Assembly (NCBI GenBank): GCA_021794015.1
Contig: JAJYRQ010000008.1
Span: 1-64,000 of the forward strand
Source of the DNA: Deltaproteobacteria bacterium
Lineage (GTDB): Bacteria > Desulfobacterota > Binatia > Binatales > Binataceae
Direction of reading: 5' to 3'
DNA length: 64,000 nucleotides
Position numbers and translations under genes: made by a program. Positions 8,444 through 17,751 of the stretch are shown here, in pieces. How positions within the stretch are numbered: the stretch's first letter is position 1; each line of letters starts with the position of its first letter. The notes under the pieces are model-generated. The model did no database searches. It was not told the DNA's origin and saw only the letters and a list, made by a program, of their open reading frames with translations.

Positions 8444-9070
8444 CTAGCGCGAGTAATGCTCCACGATAAGTTTTTCGTTCACCGGCATCGTCATGTCGGC
8501 GCGCACCGGCAGGGTACGCAGCCAACCCCGGGACTGGTCCCTCTCCAAGGCCAGCCACGAAGGCAGCCCGCGCCGCTGCGAGCTTTCCAGCGCCTCCGCG
8601 ATGACCTTCTTGCTTCGGCTGGCAGTGGCCACGCTCACTACCTGGTTGGGCCTAAGCAGGTAGGAGGGCAGGTCCACCCGGCGTCCGTCGACCTCGATGT
8701 GGCCGTGGCGGACGAGCTGGCGCGCCTGTGCCGTCGAAGTGGCAAACCCCAGCCGATATGCCACGGTGTCGAGTCGCCGCTCGAGCAGGACCAGCAGATT
8801 CTCGCCGGTGATGCCCGGCATCCTTTCCGCGATGCCAAAGTAGGCGGCGAACTGGCCCTCCATAAGGCCGTACAGCCGGCGCACCTTCTGCTTCTCCCGC
8901 AAGCGCACCGAGAACTCCGAAAAACGGCTGCGCGACTGACCGTGCGCCCCCGGCGGATAGTTGCGCCGCTCGATGGCGCACTTGTCGCTGTAACAACGCT
9001 CCCCCTTGAGGAAGAGCTTCAGCCCCTCGCGCCGGCACAGCCGGCATACGGGCCCCAGGTATCTGGCCAC
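8444..9070 (-). CDS. rpsD: 30S ribosomal protein S4
   Basis: 208 aa with a GTG start at 9070. S4 nucleates 30S assembly on 16S rRNA. The N-terminus keeps the zinc-ligand form: Cys9, Cys12, Cys26 and Cys31 (CRLC, then CYSDKC). The S4 RNA-binding domain (LDTVAYRLGFATSTAQARQL) lies around residues 95-155. In the alpha operon between rpsK and rpoA; S4 is the translational repressor of this operon in E. coli, but no pseudoknot could be established here by eye. Confidence 0.97.
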   Translation of the reverse strand: MARYLGPVCRLCRREGLKLFLKGERCYSDKCAIERRNYPPGAHGQSRSRFSEFSVRLREKQKVRRLYGLMEGQFAAYFGIAERMPGITGENLLVLLERRLDTVAYRLGFATSTAQARQLVRHGHIEVDGRRVDLPSYLLRPNQVVSVATASRSKKVIAEALESSQRRGLPSWLALERDQSRGWLRTLPVRADMTMPVNEKLIVEHYSR

Positions 9071-9091
9071 TTACGTTAACTCCGTCGCCGG

Positions 9092-9514
9092 CTAGACGCG
9101 CCGTCGCTTGGGCGGCCGACAACCGTTATGCGGAATCGGCGTGGCATCCTTGATCGAACTCACGTTCAGGCCGGCGGCCTGCAGCGCCCTGACTGCCGAC
9201 TCGCGGCCGCCGCCGGGCCCCTTGATGTACACCACAACGCTGCGCACGCCGAGGTCGCCAGCCCGCCGCGCCGCCGCTTCGGCGGCCATCTGAGCCGCAA
9301 ACGGCGTGCCCTTGCGTGACCCCTTGAAGCCGACCGATCCGGCACTCGCCCAGGTAATCACTTGCCCCTGCGCGTCGGTAATCGTGACAATCGTGTTGTT
9401 GAAGGTCGCATGCACATGCGCCACGCCTTCGGGCGCCGCGCGCTTTGCGCGCTTGCGCCGTGCCGCCGGGGCGGCCGGCGCGCCGGCTTGCGCTTTGTTG
9501 GTCTCTTCCGCCAT
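9092..9514 (-). CDS. rpsK: 30S ribosomal protein S11
   Basis: 140 aa. The conserved body starts near residue 28 ([19 protein letters not shown]) and ends in [12 protein letters not shown], the S11 signature. It is preceded by an Ala/Lys/Arg-rich extension ([18 protein letters not shown]). S11 lines the mRNA-exit platform. Standard alpha-operon position. Confidence 0.97.
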   Translation of the reverse strand: MAEETNKAQAGAPAAPAARRKRAKRAAPEGVAHVHATFNNTIVTITDAQGQVITWASAGSVGFKGSRKGTPFAAQMAAEAAARRAGDLGVRSVVVYIKGPGGGRESAVRALQAAGLNVSSIKDATPIPHNGCRPPKRRRV

Positions 9515-9579
9515 CAGGTTAACTTCCCGACCGCGCGCAATCGGTTGGCCGACTTAGTCGGCGCCCGGTGCGGTCCATT

Positions 9580-9963
9580 TTAGCTCCTGCCCGGCGGCGC
9601 TTTCTTGCCCGCCACGATCTTGCGCGGTCCTTTGCGCGTGCGAGCGTTGGTCCGCGTGCGCTGACCCCGCACGGGCAGCCCCCGCCGATGCCTCAGGCCG
9701 CGGTAACAGCCCAGGTCCATCAGCCGCTTGACCGCCTGTTGGACCTCTCGTCTTAGGTCGCCCTCCACCCGGTAGTCCTGGTCGATCGCCTGGCGAATTC
9801 GCGCCTGCTCGTCGGTGGTCAGGTCGTCGGTTTTTCTGCCGAGTTCGACGTTGGCCTTGGCCAGAATGCGCAAGGCCGAGGCGCGCCCGATACCATAGAT
9901 GTAGGTGAGAGCCACCTCCATGCGCTTGGCCTTGGGCAGTTCCACGCCGGCGATACGCGCCAT
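9580..9963 (-). CDS. rpsM: 30S ribosomal protein S13
   Basis: 127 aa, [20 protein letters not shown], start ATG 9963 behind GGAGGAGAGG. S13 sits in the head of the small subunit and forms intersubunit bridges; the basic tail [20 protein letters not shown] contacts P-site tRNA. It lies 15 bp after rpmJ, the usual order. Confidence 0.97.
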   Translation of the reverse strand: MARIAGVELPKAKRMEVALTYIYGIGRASALRILAKANVELGRKTDDLTTDEQARIRQAIDQDYRVEGDLRREVQQAVKRLMDLGCYRGLRHRRGLPVRGQRTRTNARTRKGPRKIVAGKKAPPGRS

Positions 9964-9978
9964 AAGCTACCTCTCCTC

Positions 9979-10092
9979 CTAGCCCTGGCGCTGCTTGTGC
10001 CGGGGGTTTTCGCAGATGACGCGGACCACGCCGCGCCGGCGCACCACCTTGCAATCCTTGCAGATTCGCTTGACCGACGATCTGACCTTCAC
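9979..10092 (-). CDS. rpmJ: 50S ribosomal protein L36 (zinc form)
   Basis: 37 aa: [17 protein letters not shown] then [23 protein letters not shown] start at 10092 (a second in-frame GTG lies two codons upstream), TAG stop. Ligands Cys11, Cys14, Cys27 and His32 make the zinc-binding (C+) form. It completes the infA-rpmJ-rpsM-rpsK-rpsD-rpoA-rplQ order. Confidence 0.96.
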   Translation of the reverse strand: MKVRSSVKRICKDCKVVRRRGVVRVICENPRHKQRQG

Positions 10093-10117
10093 GTTCACAT
10101 CCCAGTCGCGGCCGGAT

Positions 10118-10336
10118 TTACCGCATGCGATAAGTTATGCGGCCCCGGCTCAGGTCGTAAGGCGACAGCTCAACCGTCACCTTGTCCCCGGGCAGAATCC
10201 GGATGTAGTGCATCCGCATCTTGCCCGAGACGTGCGCCAGCACCTTGTGGCCGTTGTCGAGCGAGACCCGGAACATCGCGTTGGGCAAAGCCTCGACGAC
10301 CGTTCCGGTCACCTCGATGGCGTCACCCTTAGACAC
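10118..10336 (-). CDS. infA: Translation initiation factor IF-1
   Basis: 72 aa, [20 protein letters not shown], single S1/OB-fold domain that blocks the ribosomal A site during initiation. GTG start at 10336, overlapping the end of map by 8 bp. Followed 25 bp later by rpmJ. Confidence 0.97.
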   Translation of the reverse strand: MSKGDAIEVTGTVVEALPNAMFRVSLDNGHKVLAHVSGKMRMHYIRILPGDKVTVELSPYDLSRGRITYRMR

Positions 10337-11099
10337 GGCGCGCCACGCTCAGTATCTCCGGGCCGTCCCCGCAGATCGCGATGCAATGCTCGAAATGGGC
10401 CGACCTCTTGCCGTCGGCGGTCACCGCGGTCCACCCGTTGGCAAGAATTTTCAGCTCCGGCCCGCCCTCGTTGAACATCGGCTCGATCGCCAGCGCCATG
10501 CCTTCCTTAAGCCGCGGGTTTTCCATGCCCGGCCGAAAGTAGTTGGGCACCTGCGGCTCCTCGTGGAGGCTGCGGCCGATTCCGTGGCCGGCAAACTCCT
10601 CGACCACCGAAAAACCGGCCGTCTCGGCGACCCGCTGGACGGCGGTAGCGATATCGCTTAGCCGATTGCCGGTCCGGGCCTGCTCGATTCCCGCGTAGAG
10701 AGCCGCCCGCGTCACCTCGATAAGCCGTTGATCGCGCCGGCCGATGCGGCCCACCGGCACCGTCCGCGCCGAATCAGCGAAGTAGCCCATGTAGTTTACA
10801 CCGAAATCAAGGCTTACGATATCTCCCGGCTTGATCCGGCGCGCCGACGGTATTCCGTGGACGATCTCCTCGTTAATCGACACACAAAGACTCTTCGGAT
10901 AGGCCAACCCGTGCGGCTTATACCCCTTAAACGCCGGCTTGGCCCCCTTGCTCAAGGTCAGTTCCTCGGCCAGGCGGTCCAACTCATCGGTCGTAACGCC
11001 CGCGCGTACCGCTTTTTCCACTTCATCGAGGACCTCGGCGACGATGCGGCCCGCTTCGCGCATCTGCGCCAGCTCGTCGGGGCCTTTAAGAAGGATCAC
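10329..11099 (-). CDS. map: Methionine aminopeptidase, type I
   Basis: 256 aa, pita-bread fold. It removes initiator Met from nascent proteins. Ligands are visible: the Asp pair in [20 protein letters not shown], His in [17 protein letters not shown], Glu in IEPMFNEGG, and a final Glu near the C-terminus. The short N-terminus without zinc fingers places it in type Ia. The GTG start overlaps the adk stop (GTGA at 11096-11099). Confidence 0.96.
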   Translation of the reverse strand: MILLKGPDELAQMREAGRIVAEVLDEVEKAVRAGVTTDELDRLAEELTLSKGAKPAFKGYKPHGLAYPKSLCVSINEEIVHGIPSARRIKPGDIVSLDFGVNYMGYFADSARTVPVGRIGRRDQRLIEVTRAALYAGIEQARTGNRLSDIATAVQRVAETAGFSVVEEFAGHGIGRSLHEEPQVPNYFRPGMENPRLKEGMALAIEPMFNEGGPELKILANGWTAVTADGKRSAHFEHCIAICGDGPEILSVARRV

Positions 11100-11785
11100 G
11101 CCATCCTCGCTCGGCGGTCCCGGTCGGGCCGGCTCTGATGGTTACCTGCCAGTGCCAGGGCGATACGCTGTTCGACGATCTCGGCGCTTCCCAGTCCGTC
11201 CACCGCGAGCAGGACGCCCTGGCGCCGGTAATAGTCCAAGAGCGGCGTTGCCTGCTCCCGGTAGAGCTCGAGCCGCCGCCGCACGGTTTGCTCGGTATCG
11301 TCGGAGCGCAGGTACAGTTCGCCTCCACAGACGTCGCACACCCCGGCGACCCGGGGCGGTCTGAACCCGACATGGTACATCGCACCGCACTGCCGGCAGG
11401 TGCGCCGTCCGCTCAGCCGTTTTACCAGTTCGTCTTCCGGCACCTGGACAACCACGCTGTAATCCAGTTGGACCTCCTGTTGCTCGAGCATCAGGTCGAG
11501 CTGCTCGGCCTGTGCCAAGGTGCGGGGAAACCCGTCCAGGACGAATCCCCGCCCGGCATCCGGCTCCTTGAGTCGCTCCCTGGTCAACTCGACCACGGTC
11601 TCATCCGGGACCAGGGCGCCCTTGTCGAGGTAGCCGCGCAACTGCCGGCCGATGCCAGTATCGGCCCGCCCCGCCGCCCTCAGCAGCTCGCCGGTGGCCA
11701 CGTGCGGGATGCCCAGGCGAGCGGCAATAAGCCGCGCCTGGGTGCCCTTGCCTGCTCCCGGTCCGCCCAGCAGGACCAGCCGCAT
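11096..11785 (-). CDS. adk: Adenylate kinase (zinc-lid form)
   Basis: 229 aa. It interconverts ATP + AMP and 2 ADP. The P-loop GGPGAGKGTQ starts at residue 7. The AMP-binding segment and the DGFPRTLAQAEQLD motif follow. A long-type LID domain carries four cysteines (CRQC and CDVC, about 131-152), indicating structural zinc as in Gram-positive enzymes. The C-terminus extends by about 12 charged residues past the normal end. ATG at 11785 is preceded by GAGGAGG. Lies 7 bp after secY. Confidence 0.96.
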   Translation of the reverse strand: MRLVLLGGPGAGKGTQARLIAARLGIPHVATGELLRAAGRADTGIGRQLRGYLDKGALVPDETVVELTRERLKEPDAGRGFVLDGFPRTLAQAEQLDLMLEQQEVQLDYSVVVQVPEDELVKRLSGRRTCRQCGAMYHVGFRPPRVAGVCDVCGGELYLRSDDTEQTVRRRLELYREQATPLLDYYRRQGVLLAVDGLGSAEIVEQRIALALAGNHQSRPDRDRRARMA

Positions 11786-11792
11786 CTTGGTC

Positions 11793-13100
11793 TCATCCTC
11801 CTCTTGGCGACCGGACGCGCCCGCGGCGCATAAACCCTTCGTAGTTGCGCGTCAGAAGATGGGTCTCCATCTGCGCCACCGTGTCGAGCGCGACTCCAAC
11901 CACGATCAGCAATGCCGTGCCGCCAAAATAAAACGGCACGTTGAAACGCTGGATGAGAATCGTGGGTAGCACGCAGACCGCGCTCACATACAACGCTCCG
12001 CCCAGCGTAATCCGCGACAGCACCCGGTCGATATACTCCGCGGTAAAGCGTCCCGGCCGTATTCCCGGGATGAAGCCGCCGTATTTCTTCAGGTTGTCGG
12101 CCACGTCGACGGGATTGAAGGTCACCGCCGTGTAAAAGTAGCAGAAGAAGACGATTAGCACCACGTAGATGAGATTGTATACCAGCGTACCGGGAGTCAA
12201 CCAGGCGGCGTAGTCGCGCGCCCCGGGGATGAAGGTCGCAACCGTTGCCGGGAAAACCAGGATCGACGAGGCGAAAATCGGCGGGATGACGCCCGAGGTG
12301 TTGATCTTCAACGGCAGGTGGGAACTCTGGCCACCGTACACCCGCCGGCCCACCACCCGCCGCGCATACTGAATCGGAATCCTGCGCTGCGCGCTCTCCA
12401 CATATACGATCCCGCCGGTAACCCCCAGCACGATCACCATAATCAAGAGCAGCACGAACAGGCTCATCTCGCCCTCGCGCACGAACTGGAAGGTAATCCC
12501 CACCGCCCCCGGTAAACGCGCCACGATCCCGGCCATGATGATGAGCGAGATACCGTTGCCGATTCCGCGCTCGGTTATCTGCTCGCCCATCCACATGACC
12601 AGCATCGTGCCCGCGGTAACGGTAACAATCGTCAGCAGGCGAAAGCCCCAGCCCGGATGGTATACCACCGGCTGACCACCGGGCGCCTGAATATGCTCCA
12701 GCGAATAGGCGATCATCGCTCCCTGCACCAGAGCCAGCGCGACCGTTCCGTAGCGCGTGTACTGGGTTATTTTGCGCCGCCCGGCTTCTCCTTCCTTGTA
12801 CAATTCGTCCAGGTAGGGAGAGGCGATTTTAAGCAAGTCCAGAATGATCGCCACCGAAATGTACGGCATGATGCCCAGGGCAAAAACCGAAAACCGCTCC
12901 AGCGCTCCCCCTGAGAAAAGATTTATCCAGCCAAACAGCGTGCTGCGCGCCGCGTCGAAGAACGAAGCCAGCGCCTGACCGTCAATCCCCGGAGTCGGCA
13001 CCGCCACGCCAACCCGGTAAACCGCCAGCACCGCGGCCGTGAACAGCACCCGCCGGCGCAGTTCGGGAATGCGTGAGGCGTTGGAAAAACCCTCGATCAT
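11793..13100 (-). CDS. secY: SecY translocase channel subunit
   Basis: 435 aa from ATG 13100 (MIEGFSNASRIPELRRRVLF). Ten transmembrane helices are expected; the plug-region signature GIDGQALASFFD and the loop RLPGAVGITFQFV are visible, as is the cytoplasmic-loop arginine in GRFTAEYIDRVLSRITL. It forms the SecYEG protein-conducting channel with SecE, encoded at 38399-38614. Starts 19 bp after rplO. Confidence 0.97.
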   Translation of the reverse strand: MIEGFSNASRIPELRRRVLFTAAVLAVYRVGVAVPTPGIDGQALASFFDAARSTLFGWINLFSGGALERFSVFALGIMPYISVAIILDLLKIASPYLDELYKEGEAGRRKITQYTRYGTVALALVQGAMIAYSLEHIQAPGGQPVVYHPGWGFRLLTIVTVTAGTMLVMWMGEQITERGIGNGISLIIMAGIVARLPGAVGITFQFVREGEMSLFVLLLIMVIVLGVTGGIVYVESAQRRIPIQYARRVVGRRVYGGQSSHLPLKINTSGVIPPIFASSILVFPATVATFIPGARDYAAWLTPGTLVYNLIYVVLIVFFCYFYTAVTFNPVDVADNLKKYGGFIPGIRPGRFTAEYIDRVLSRITLGGALYVSAVCVLPTILIQRFNVPFYFGGTALLIVVGVALDTVAQMETHLLTRNYEGFMRRGRVRSPRGG

Positions 13101-13119
13101 CGCACCCAGCCGACCGCCT

Positions 13120-13578
13120 TCAGATAACCTCCGCCCTGGCCCCCGACGCCGCAATCTTGCGCTTGGCCGACTCGGAAAAGGCGTGCGCCCGCACCGTAAC
13201 CTGGGCGGTCCACTCCCCGGCTCCCAGCACCTTGACTTTCTTGCCGGGTCTCACCAGTCCGCGCGCCTCCATCAGGACGGGGTCGATCGGGTCAGCTCCC
13301 GCGCAAAGCCGCCCGAGCCTTCCCAGGTTGACGGCGGCAAAGCTCTCGCGCCGCATCCGGCTGCGCTTAAGTCTTCTAAAGCCGCGCTTGGGCACGCGCC
13401 GCTTAAGCGGCATCTGGCCGCCCTCGTACCCGGGCGGAGTATTGCCCCCGCTGCGCTGGCCGCGCCCCTTATGCCCTCGGCCGGCGGTCTTGCCGCGGCC
13501 GGAGCCCGGCCCGCGCCCCAATCTGCGCCGCCTGCGCCTGGCACCAAGACCAGGCCTCAAATTGCTCAGTTCCAGCAT
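13120..13578 (-). CDS. rplO: 50S ribosomal protein L15
   Basis: 152 aa from ATG 13578 (MLELSNLRPGLGARRRRRRL). The Gly/Arg-rich N-terminal tail GRGPGSGRGKTAGRGHKGRG penetrates 23S rRNA. It directly follows rpsE with only 85 bp between, so rpmD (L30), normally found here, is absent. Confidence 0.97.
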   Translation of the reverse strand: MLELSNLRPGLGARRRRRRLGRGPGSGRGKTAGRGHKGRGQRSGGNTPPGYEGGQMPLKRRVPKRGFRRLKRSRMRRESFAAVNLGRLGRLCAGADPIDPVLMEARGLVRPGKKVKVLGAGEWTAQVTVRAHAFSESAKRKIAASGARAEVI

Positions 13579-13663
13579 GATAGATTTTGTGGCCCCCAAA
13601 CCTGGTCCCGACGTCAGCATCTGCCGCCGCGCCGCCGGGCTGCCGGCCGCTTCGCACGGCCGC

Positions 13664-14167
13664 TTACGGTTGTGCGCTCCCGCCCGCCGGCTCGCGGAAG
13701 CGAGCCACTTCCTCCGGGCCGCGCAGCATTCGCAGCGCCTCCAACGTAGCCCGAACGATGTTGTGAGGGTTGGAAGAGCCCAGCCGCTTGGTCAGGACGT
13801 TTCGGATGCCCGCCAGTTCGACGACCGCGCGCACTCCGCCGGCCGCAATGACTCCGGTTCCCTCGGCTGCCGGCCGCAGGATCACCTTGCCGGCGCCGAA
13901 GCGCCCGATGACCTGATGAGGGATCGTGCCCTCGCGCAGCGGGGCTCGAATCAGATTGTGCCGCGCCCGTTCGAAGCCCTTGCGAATCGCCGCCGGCACC
14001 TCCTTGGCTTTGCCCAGTCCGAAGCCGACAAGACCGTTTTGGTCCCCGGCCACCACCAGGGCGCTGAAACTGAAGCGTCGTCCGCCCTTGACAACCTTTG
14101 CCACGCGGTTGATGTGGACGACCTTCTCCTTGAGCTCCACCCCCTGGAGGTCTATTCTCGCTGCCAC
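13664..14167 (-). CDS. rpsE: 30S ribosomal protein S5
   Basis: 167 aa from GTG 14167 ([20 protein letters not shown]), chosen because AGAGGG lies five bases upstream and the preceding sequence belongs to the rplR intergene. The S5 double-stranded-RNA-binding domain ([21 protein letters not shown]) and the C-terminal alpha/beta fold are intact. S5 helps decoding accuracy and mRNA helicase function. Confidence 0.96.
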   Translation of the reverse strand: MAARIDLQGVELKEKVVHINRVAKVVKGGRRFSFSALVVAGDQNGLVGFGLGKAKEVPAAIRKGFERARHNLIRAPLREGTIPHQVIGRFGAGKVILRPAAEGTGVIAAGGVRAVVELAGIRNVLTKRLGSSNPHNIVRATLEALRMLRGPEEVARFREPAGGSAQP

Positions 14168-14238
14168 GCTACCCTCTTGATTGCCGCGTTGTGCCGCAGT
14201 TTGCGCGACGCGCAGCGCCGCCGCACGCCCCGGCGTCG

Positions 14239-14601
14239 TTAGAAACTCAATCCCGTTTCGCGCGCTGCCTCGGCCAAGGCTTTGATCCGCCCGTGATAGC
14301 GGTAGCCGGCGCGGTCGAACACCACTGCCCTGATTCCCGCCGCAAGGCATCGCGCCGCGACCGCCTTTCCCACGGCCCGCGCGGCCGCGACGTCGTGGCG
14401 TCCTTTAAGCTCGGCCCGCAGTTCCGGGCTGAGCGTCGAGGCCACCGCCAGCACGCGGCGCGACTGGTCGGAGATCACCTGGGCGTAGAGGTGGCGCAGC
14501 GAGCGGAAAACTGCGAGCCGCGGCCGTAAGTCGCTGCCCGACACTTTGCGCCTCACCCGCTCCCGGCGCATCCTGCGTCTGTCAAGTCGCGTTGTCGCCA
14601 T
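14239..14601 (-). CDS. rplR: 50S ribosomal protein L18
   Basis: 120 aa, ends [20 protein letters not shown] then TGLSF, the conserved L18 C-terminus. L18 binds 5S rRNA with L5 and L25 in the central protuberance. Basic N-terminus ([15 protein letters not shown]). Normal spc-operon position. Confidence 0.97.
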   Translation of the reverse strand: MATTRLDRRRMRRERVRRKVSGSDLRPRLAVFRSLRHLYAQVISDQSRRVLAVASTLSPELRAELKGRHDVAAARAVGKAVAARCLAAGIRAVVFDRAGYRYHGRIKALAEAARETGLSF

Positions 14602-14625
14602 AGCACCGTCGTCGCCGGGCGCGGC

Positions 14626-15177
14626 TCAGCCGGCCGAGGCTCCGGCTGCGGCCTTGCCCGCCTTGCGTCGTATCACTTCTTCAGCGTACTTTATCCCCTT
14701 GCCCTTGTACGGCTCCGGGGGTCTAAGCCGTCTGATCTCAGCCGCCACGTTGCCCAACAGTTGCCGGTCGGCTCCCTCCAGCGTAATCAGCACCTGCCGC
14801 TCCACCTTGGCGGCGACACCCGCAGGAAGCTGGTAAACCACCGGATGCGAATAGCCCAGCGAGAGGCTGAGCGCGTTGCCTTTGACCTCGGCCCGGTAGC
14901 CGACGCCGTTGATTTCAAGCGTGCGGGTAAAGCCCTTGCTCACGCCCCGCACCATGTTGGCCGCAAGCTTGCGCGTCAGCCCGTGCAGCGCCTTCTCCCG
15001 CTTGGAGTCGCCGCGCCGGGCCACGACCAGCGTCGAGCCCTCCAACTGCATCGTTATCGCGGCCGGCACCGCTAACCCAAGCTGCCCCTTGGGCCCGACA
15101 ACGCTGAGCGCTCCGTCCTTGACGACCGCGCGCACGCCGGCCTCCAGTGCGATGGGCAATTTTCCAATGCGCGACAT
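14626..15177 (-). CDS. rplF: 50S ribosomal protein L6
   Basis: 183 aa, MSRIGKLPIALEAGVRAVV. Two repeated L6 domains; the C-terminal signature RPPEPYKGKGIKYAEEVIRR contacts the sarcin-ricin loop region. The start ATG at 15177 lies 15 bp after rpsH. Confidence 0.97.
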   Translation of the reverse strand: MSRIGKLPIALEAGVRAVVKDGALSVVGPKGQLGLAVPAAITMQLEGSTLVVARRGDSKREKALHGLTRKLAANMVRGVSKGFTRTLEINGVGYRAEVKGNALSLSLGYSHPVVYQLPAGVAAKVERQVLITLEGADRQLLGNVAAEIRRLRPPEPYKGKGIKYAEEVIRRKAGKAAAGASAG

Positions 15178-15192
15178 ATTACGTCTGGACCG

Positions 15193-15591
15193 CTAGCTGA
15201 CCTCAACCAACAGCTCGCCGCCCACCCTGCGCCGGCGCGCCTCCCGATCAGTCATGACGCCTTGGGGCGTCGAGACCACGTAGCAGCCGATGCCGGCCGA
15301 CACGCGCGGCATCTTGGCGCTTGTGCTGTAGCGTCTGAGTGCCGGGCGGCTTACCCGCCGGATCGAGCGGATTGCGCCCTGATGGTTGCTAAGGTAGCGC
15401 AAGCCGAGCACCAGCGCCTTGTTCGGCCCTTCGCCTTTGGTCTCCACCGCCGCCAGGAACCTCTGCTCGGCCAGCACGCGGCAAAGCGCCTCCTTGAGCC
15501 TGGAGTGCGGTACTTCCACCTGGCGGTAGCCGGCCTTCTGCGCGTTGCGCAGCCGGGTCGCCAGCTCTGCAATCGGATCGGTCAGCGACAT
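15193..15591 (-). CDS. rpsH: 30S ribosomal protein S8
   Basis: 132 aa. SLTDPIAELATRLRNAQKAG at the N-terminus and GIGCYVVSTPQGVMTDREAR at the C-terminus are S8 signatures. It binds helix 21 of 16S rRNA and is the spc-operon autoregulator in E. coli. Confidence 0.97.
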   Translation of the reverse strand: MSLTDPIAELATRLRNAQKAGYRQVEVPHSRLKEALCRVLAEQRFLAAVETKGEGPNKALVLGLRYLSNHQGAIRSIRRVSRPALRRYSTSAKMPRVSAGIGCYVVSTPQGVMTDREARRRRVGGELLVEVS

Positions 15592-15612
15592 CGTTTTCGA
15601 CCTATTCCAAGC

Positions 15613-15798
15613 CTACCAGCTTGCCTTGACCACGCCGGGCAGGGAGCCCTCGAGCGCCAGCTTGCGCAGGCACAGCCGGCACATCCGAAAGCGGCGGAAA
15701 AACCCCCGCGACCGGCCGCATAACGGACAGCGATTGTGCTGGCGTACCTTGTACTTGGGCTTGCGCTCCGCCTTGACCTTCAGGCAGGTCCTGGCCAT
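15613..15798 (-). CDS. rpsN: 30S ribosomal protein S14, type Z
   Basis: 61 aa. Short zinc-binding form with CPLC (Cys24/27) and CRLC (Cys40/43). Its start ATG overlaps the stop of rplE (TGATG at 15796-15800). Proteobacteria usually carry the longer zinc-free form, so this points away from typical Gammaproteobacteria. Confidence 0.97.
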   Translation of the reverse strand: MARTCLKVKAERKPKYKVRQHNRCPLCGRSRGFFRRFRMCRLCLRKLALEGSLPGVVKASW

Positions 15799-16535
15799 CA
15801 GGCCACCTCCGCGGCCGCGCCGTCGCGCGGCGGCTCCTCCCGGCTAAGCGCGCCCCGAAACGGCATGCCCAGCATCTTAAGCAGCATGTACCCCTCGAAG
15901 TCGCTCTCAGCGGTCGTCACTATCGAGACCGTGAACCCCTTGACTCGCTCCACCTTGTCCAGGTTCAACTCGGGGAAAATCGTGTGTTCCCGGACTCCCA
16001 GCGCGTAGTTGCCTCGCCCGTCAAAGCCGCGCTCGCTCACCCCCCGGAAGTCGCGCACCCGCGGCAACACCACGCTGACCAGCCGGTCGAAAAACTCGTA
16101 CATCCTGGTCCTTCTCAGCGTCACCATCAGCCCGACCGGCATTCCCGCGCGCAGCTTGAAGTTCGAGATTGCCTTGCGCGCCCGGGTCACCACCGGTTTT
16201 TGTCCGCTTATCTGGGCCAGCTCTTCGCTTGCCGCATCGAGTAGCTTGGCGTCTTCGCGGGCTTCGCCAAGTCCCATATTGATGACGATCTTTTCCAGCC
16301 GCGGCACACGCATCGGGTTGTCAATCCCAAGTTCGCGCATGAGCTGGCCGGCCACTTCCTGCGCGTAGCGCTCGGCCAGGCGCGCCGGTTCGGCCGGTTC
16401 GGCGGGCGCGGGCGGCGGCGCCGGCTGGGCACCTTCCTGGGTCCGCGCGGCCGCTCCCTTCTGGGGATGCCGTGGAGCGCCCGCCTTGTCGCGGCGCGGG
16501 CCCTGTTTTTCGGTTCCCGGTCCTCGCTCGGCCAT
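15798..16535 (-). CDS. rplE: 50S ribosomal protein L5 with N-terminal extension
   Basis: 245 aa from ATG 16535, versus about 179 in most bacteria. The canonical body starts near residue 51 ([20 protein letters not shown]) and contains [15 protein letters not shown] and [18 protein letters not shown]. The first 50 residues are Ala/Pro/Arg-rich and disordered-looking. A GTG one codon earlier is also possible. The start is fused to the rplX stop (TGATG), so the extension is real if rplX ends where shown. L5 binds 5S rRNA in the central protuberance. Confidence 0.95.
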   Translation of the reverse strand: MAERGPGTEKQGPRRDKAGAPRHPQKGAAARTQEGAQPAPPPAPAEPAEPARLAERYAQEVAGQLMRELGIDNPMRVPRLEKIVINMGLGEAREDAKLLDAASEELAQISGQKPVVTRARKAISNFKLRAGMPVGLMVTLRRTRMYEFFDRLVSVVLPRVRDFRGVSERGFDGRGNYALGVREHTIFPELNLDKVERVKGFTVSIVTTAESDFEGYMLLKMLGMPFRGALSREEPPRDGAAAEVA

Positions 16536-16879
16536 CACTGACTTCCCAGCGTTTCGCCGCAGCGCACGCAGAGCCGGCGCCGCTCGCGCTTAGCGCCGCG
16601 CTTAACCCGCGCGCGCACCGGGGCATTGCATCGTTCGCACAAAAGCATCACGTTCGAGGCGTCCAGCGGCGCCTCTTTCTCGACGATTCCACCCGGGCTG
16701 GCCGGCCCGCGCGGCTTGGAGTGGCGCTTGACCAGGTTGAGCCGCTCGACGTGTACCTGCCCGCTGCCGGGCAGCACCCGCATCACTCGGCCTGTCTTGC
16801 CCCGTTCCCGTCCGGCGACCACCATGATCATGTCGTTGCGCCGGATCCGCAAGCTCGCTTTGCCACCCGCGCCGCGCAC
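16535..16879 (-). CDS. rplX: 50S ribosomal protein L24 with C-terminal zinc ribbon
   Basis: 114 aa, GTG start. The KOW domain ([20 protein letters not shown]) initiates 50S assembly. The C-terminus carries CERC and CVRC pairs (about residues 81-106), a zinc-ribbon tail found in some bacterial L24 proteins. Starts 1 bp after the rplN stop. Confidence 0.96.
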   Translation of the reverse strand: MRGAGGKASLRIRRNDMIMVVAGRERGKTGRVMRVLPGSGQVHVERLNLVKRHSKPRGPASPGGIVEKEAPLDASNVMLLCERCNAPVRARVKRGAKRERRRLCVRCGETLGSQ

Positions 16880-16880
16880 C

Positions 16881-17249
16881 TTACAGCACCTCGGCAGCCA
16901 GCGAAATTATCTTAAGGAACTTTCTGGCTCTAAGCTCGCGCGCCACCGGCCCGAAGATGCGCGTACCGATGGGCTCGCGCTGATTGTCGATCAGCACGGC
17001 CGAGTTGTCGTCAAACCTGATGTAGCTGCCGTCGGGCCGGCTGATCTCCTTGCTGGTGCGCACGATCACCGCGCGCGCGACATCGCCTTTTTTCACCTTG
17101 GCGTTGGGAATCGCCTCGCGCACCGCGACCACCACGACGTCGCCCACCGTGGCGTAGCGCCGGCGCGAGCCGCCGAGCACTTTGATGCAGCTCACCTTGC
17201 GCGCGCCCGAGTTGTCGGCGACCGTCAGCACCGTTTTCATCTGGACCAT
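16881..17249 (-). CDS. rplN: 50S ribosomal protein L14
   Basis: 122 aa from ATG 17249 ([20 protein letters not shown]). Highly conserved; [13 protein letters not shown] is the C-terminal signature. It forms intersubunit bridges and interacts with L19 and ribosome silencing factor. Confidence 0.97.
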   Translation of the reverse strand: MVQMKTVLTVADNSGARKVSCIKVLGGSRRRYATVGDVVVVAVREAIPNAKVKKGDVARAVIVRTSKEISRPDGSYIRFDDNSAVLIDNQREPIGTRIFGPVARELRARKFLKIISLAAEVL

Positions 17250-17263
17250 GGCTGCCCGGCCCC

Positions 17264-17518
17264 CTACGCATCCGCCTTGGCCAGCACCCGGCTGACGCGC
17301 CAGCGCTTGTGCCTTGAGAGCGGGCGCGATTCGATAATCACGACCCGGTCTCCCTCGGCGCATCGCCCCTGCTCGTCATGGGCCATGAAGCGGGTACGCC
17401 GCTTCAGCCGTTTGCCGTAGAGCGGCTGTTCGACCAGCCGGGTCACCTGCACCACGACGGTCTTGGGCGCGCGGGCCGAGACCACGACACCTTCGCGCTT
17501 TTTGCGCCTGTCATGCAT
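17264..17518 (-). CDS. rpsQ: 30S ribosomal protein S17
   Basis: 84 aa. OB-fold early-assembly protein; [19 protein letters not shown] and [16 protein letters not shown] are characteristic. The start codon overlaps the end of rpmC by 8 bp. Confidence 0.97.
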   Translation of the reverse strand: MHDRRKKREGVVVSARAPKTVVVQVTRLVEQPLYGKRLKRRTRFMAHDEQGRCAEGDRVVIIESRPLSRHKRWRVSRVLAKADA

Positions 17519-17735
17519 CGCGCTTTTCCACTGGCGCGCCGGGCCGCGCCAGCTCCTTCTCCCGCAGCAGGGTTTTTACCCGCGCCAGGTTGCGCCTGGC
17601 CTGCCGGCAGCTTGCCGGGTTATCGAGCTGGTTGGTACGCAACTTCAGCCTGAGCCGCAGCAGTTCCTCGCGGACGTCCTGTTCTCGCAGGCGCAGCTCC
17701 TCGGGGGCCAACTGTCTAAGTTCCTTGAGTTCCAC
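17511..17735 (-). CDS. rpmC: 50S ribosomal protein L29
   Basis: 74 aa from GTG 17735 (VELKELRQLAPEELRLREQD). Two-helix coiled hairpin around the peptide exit; the helix-2 motif NPASCRQARRNLARVKTLL is typical. The GTG start follows rplP by 16 bp. Confidence 0.95.
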   Translation of the reverse strand: MELKELRQLAPEELRLREQDVREELLRLRLKLRTNQLDNPASCRQARRNLARVKTLLREKELARPGAPVEKRDA

Positions 17736-17751
17736 CGTGGTTGCCGTCCTG

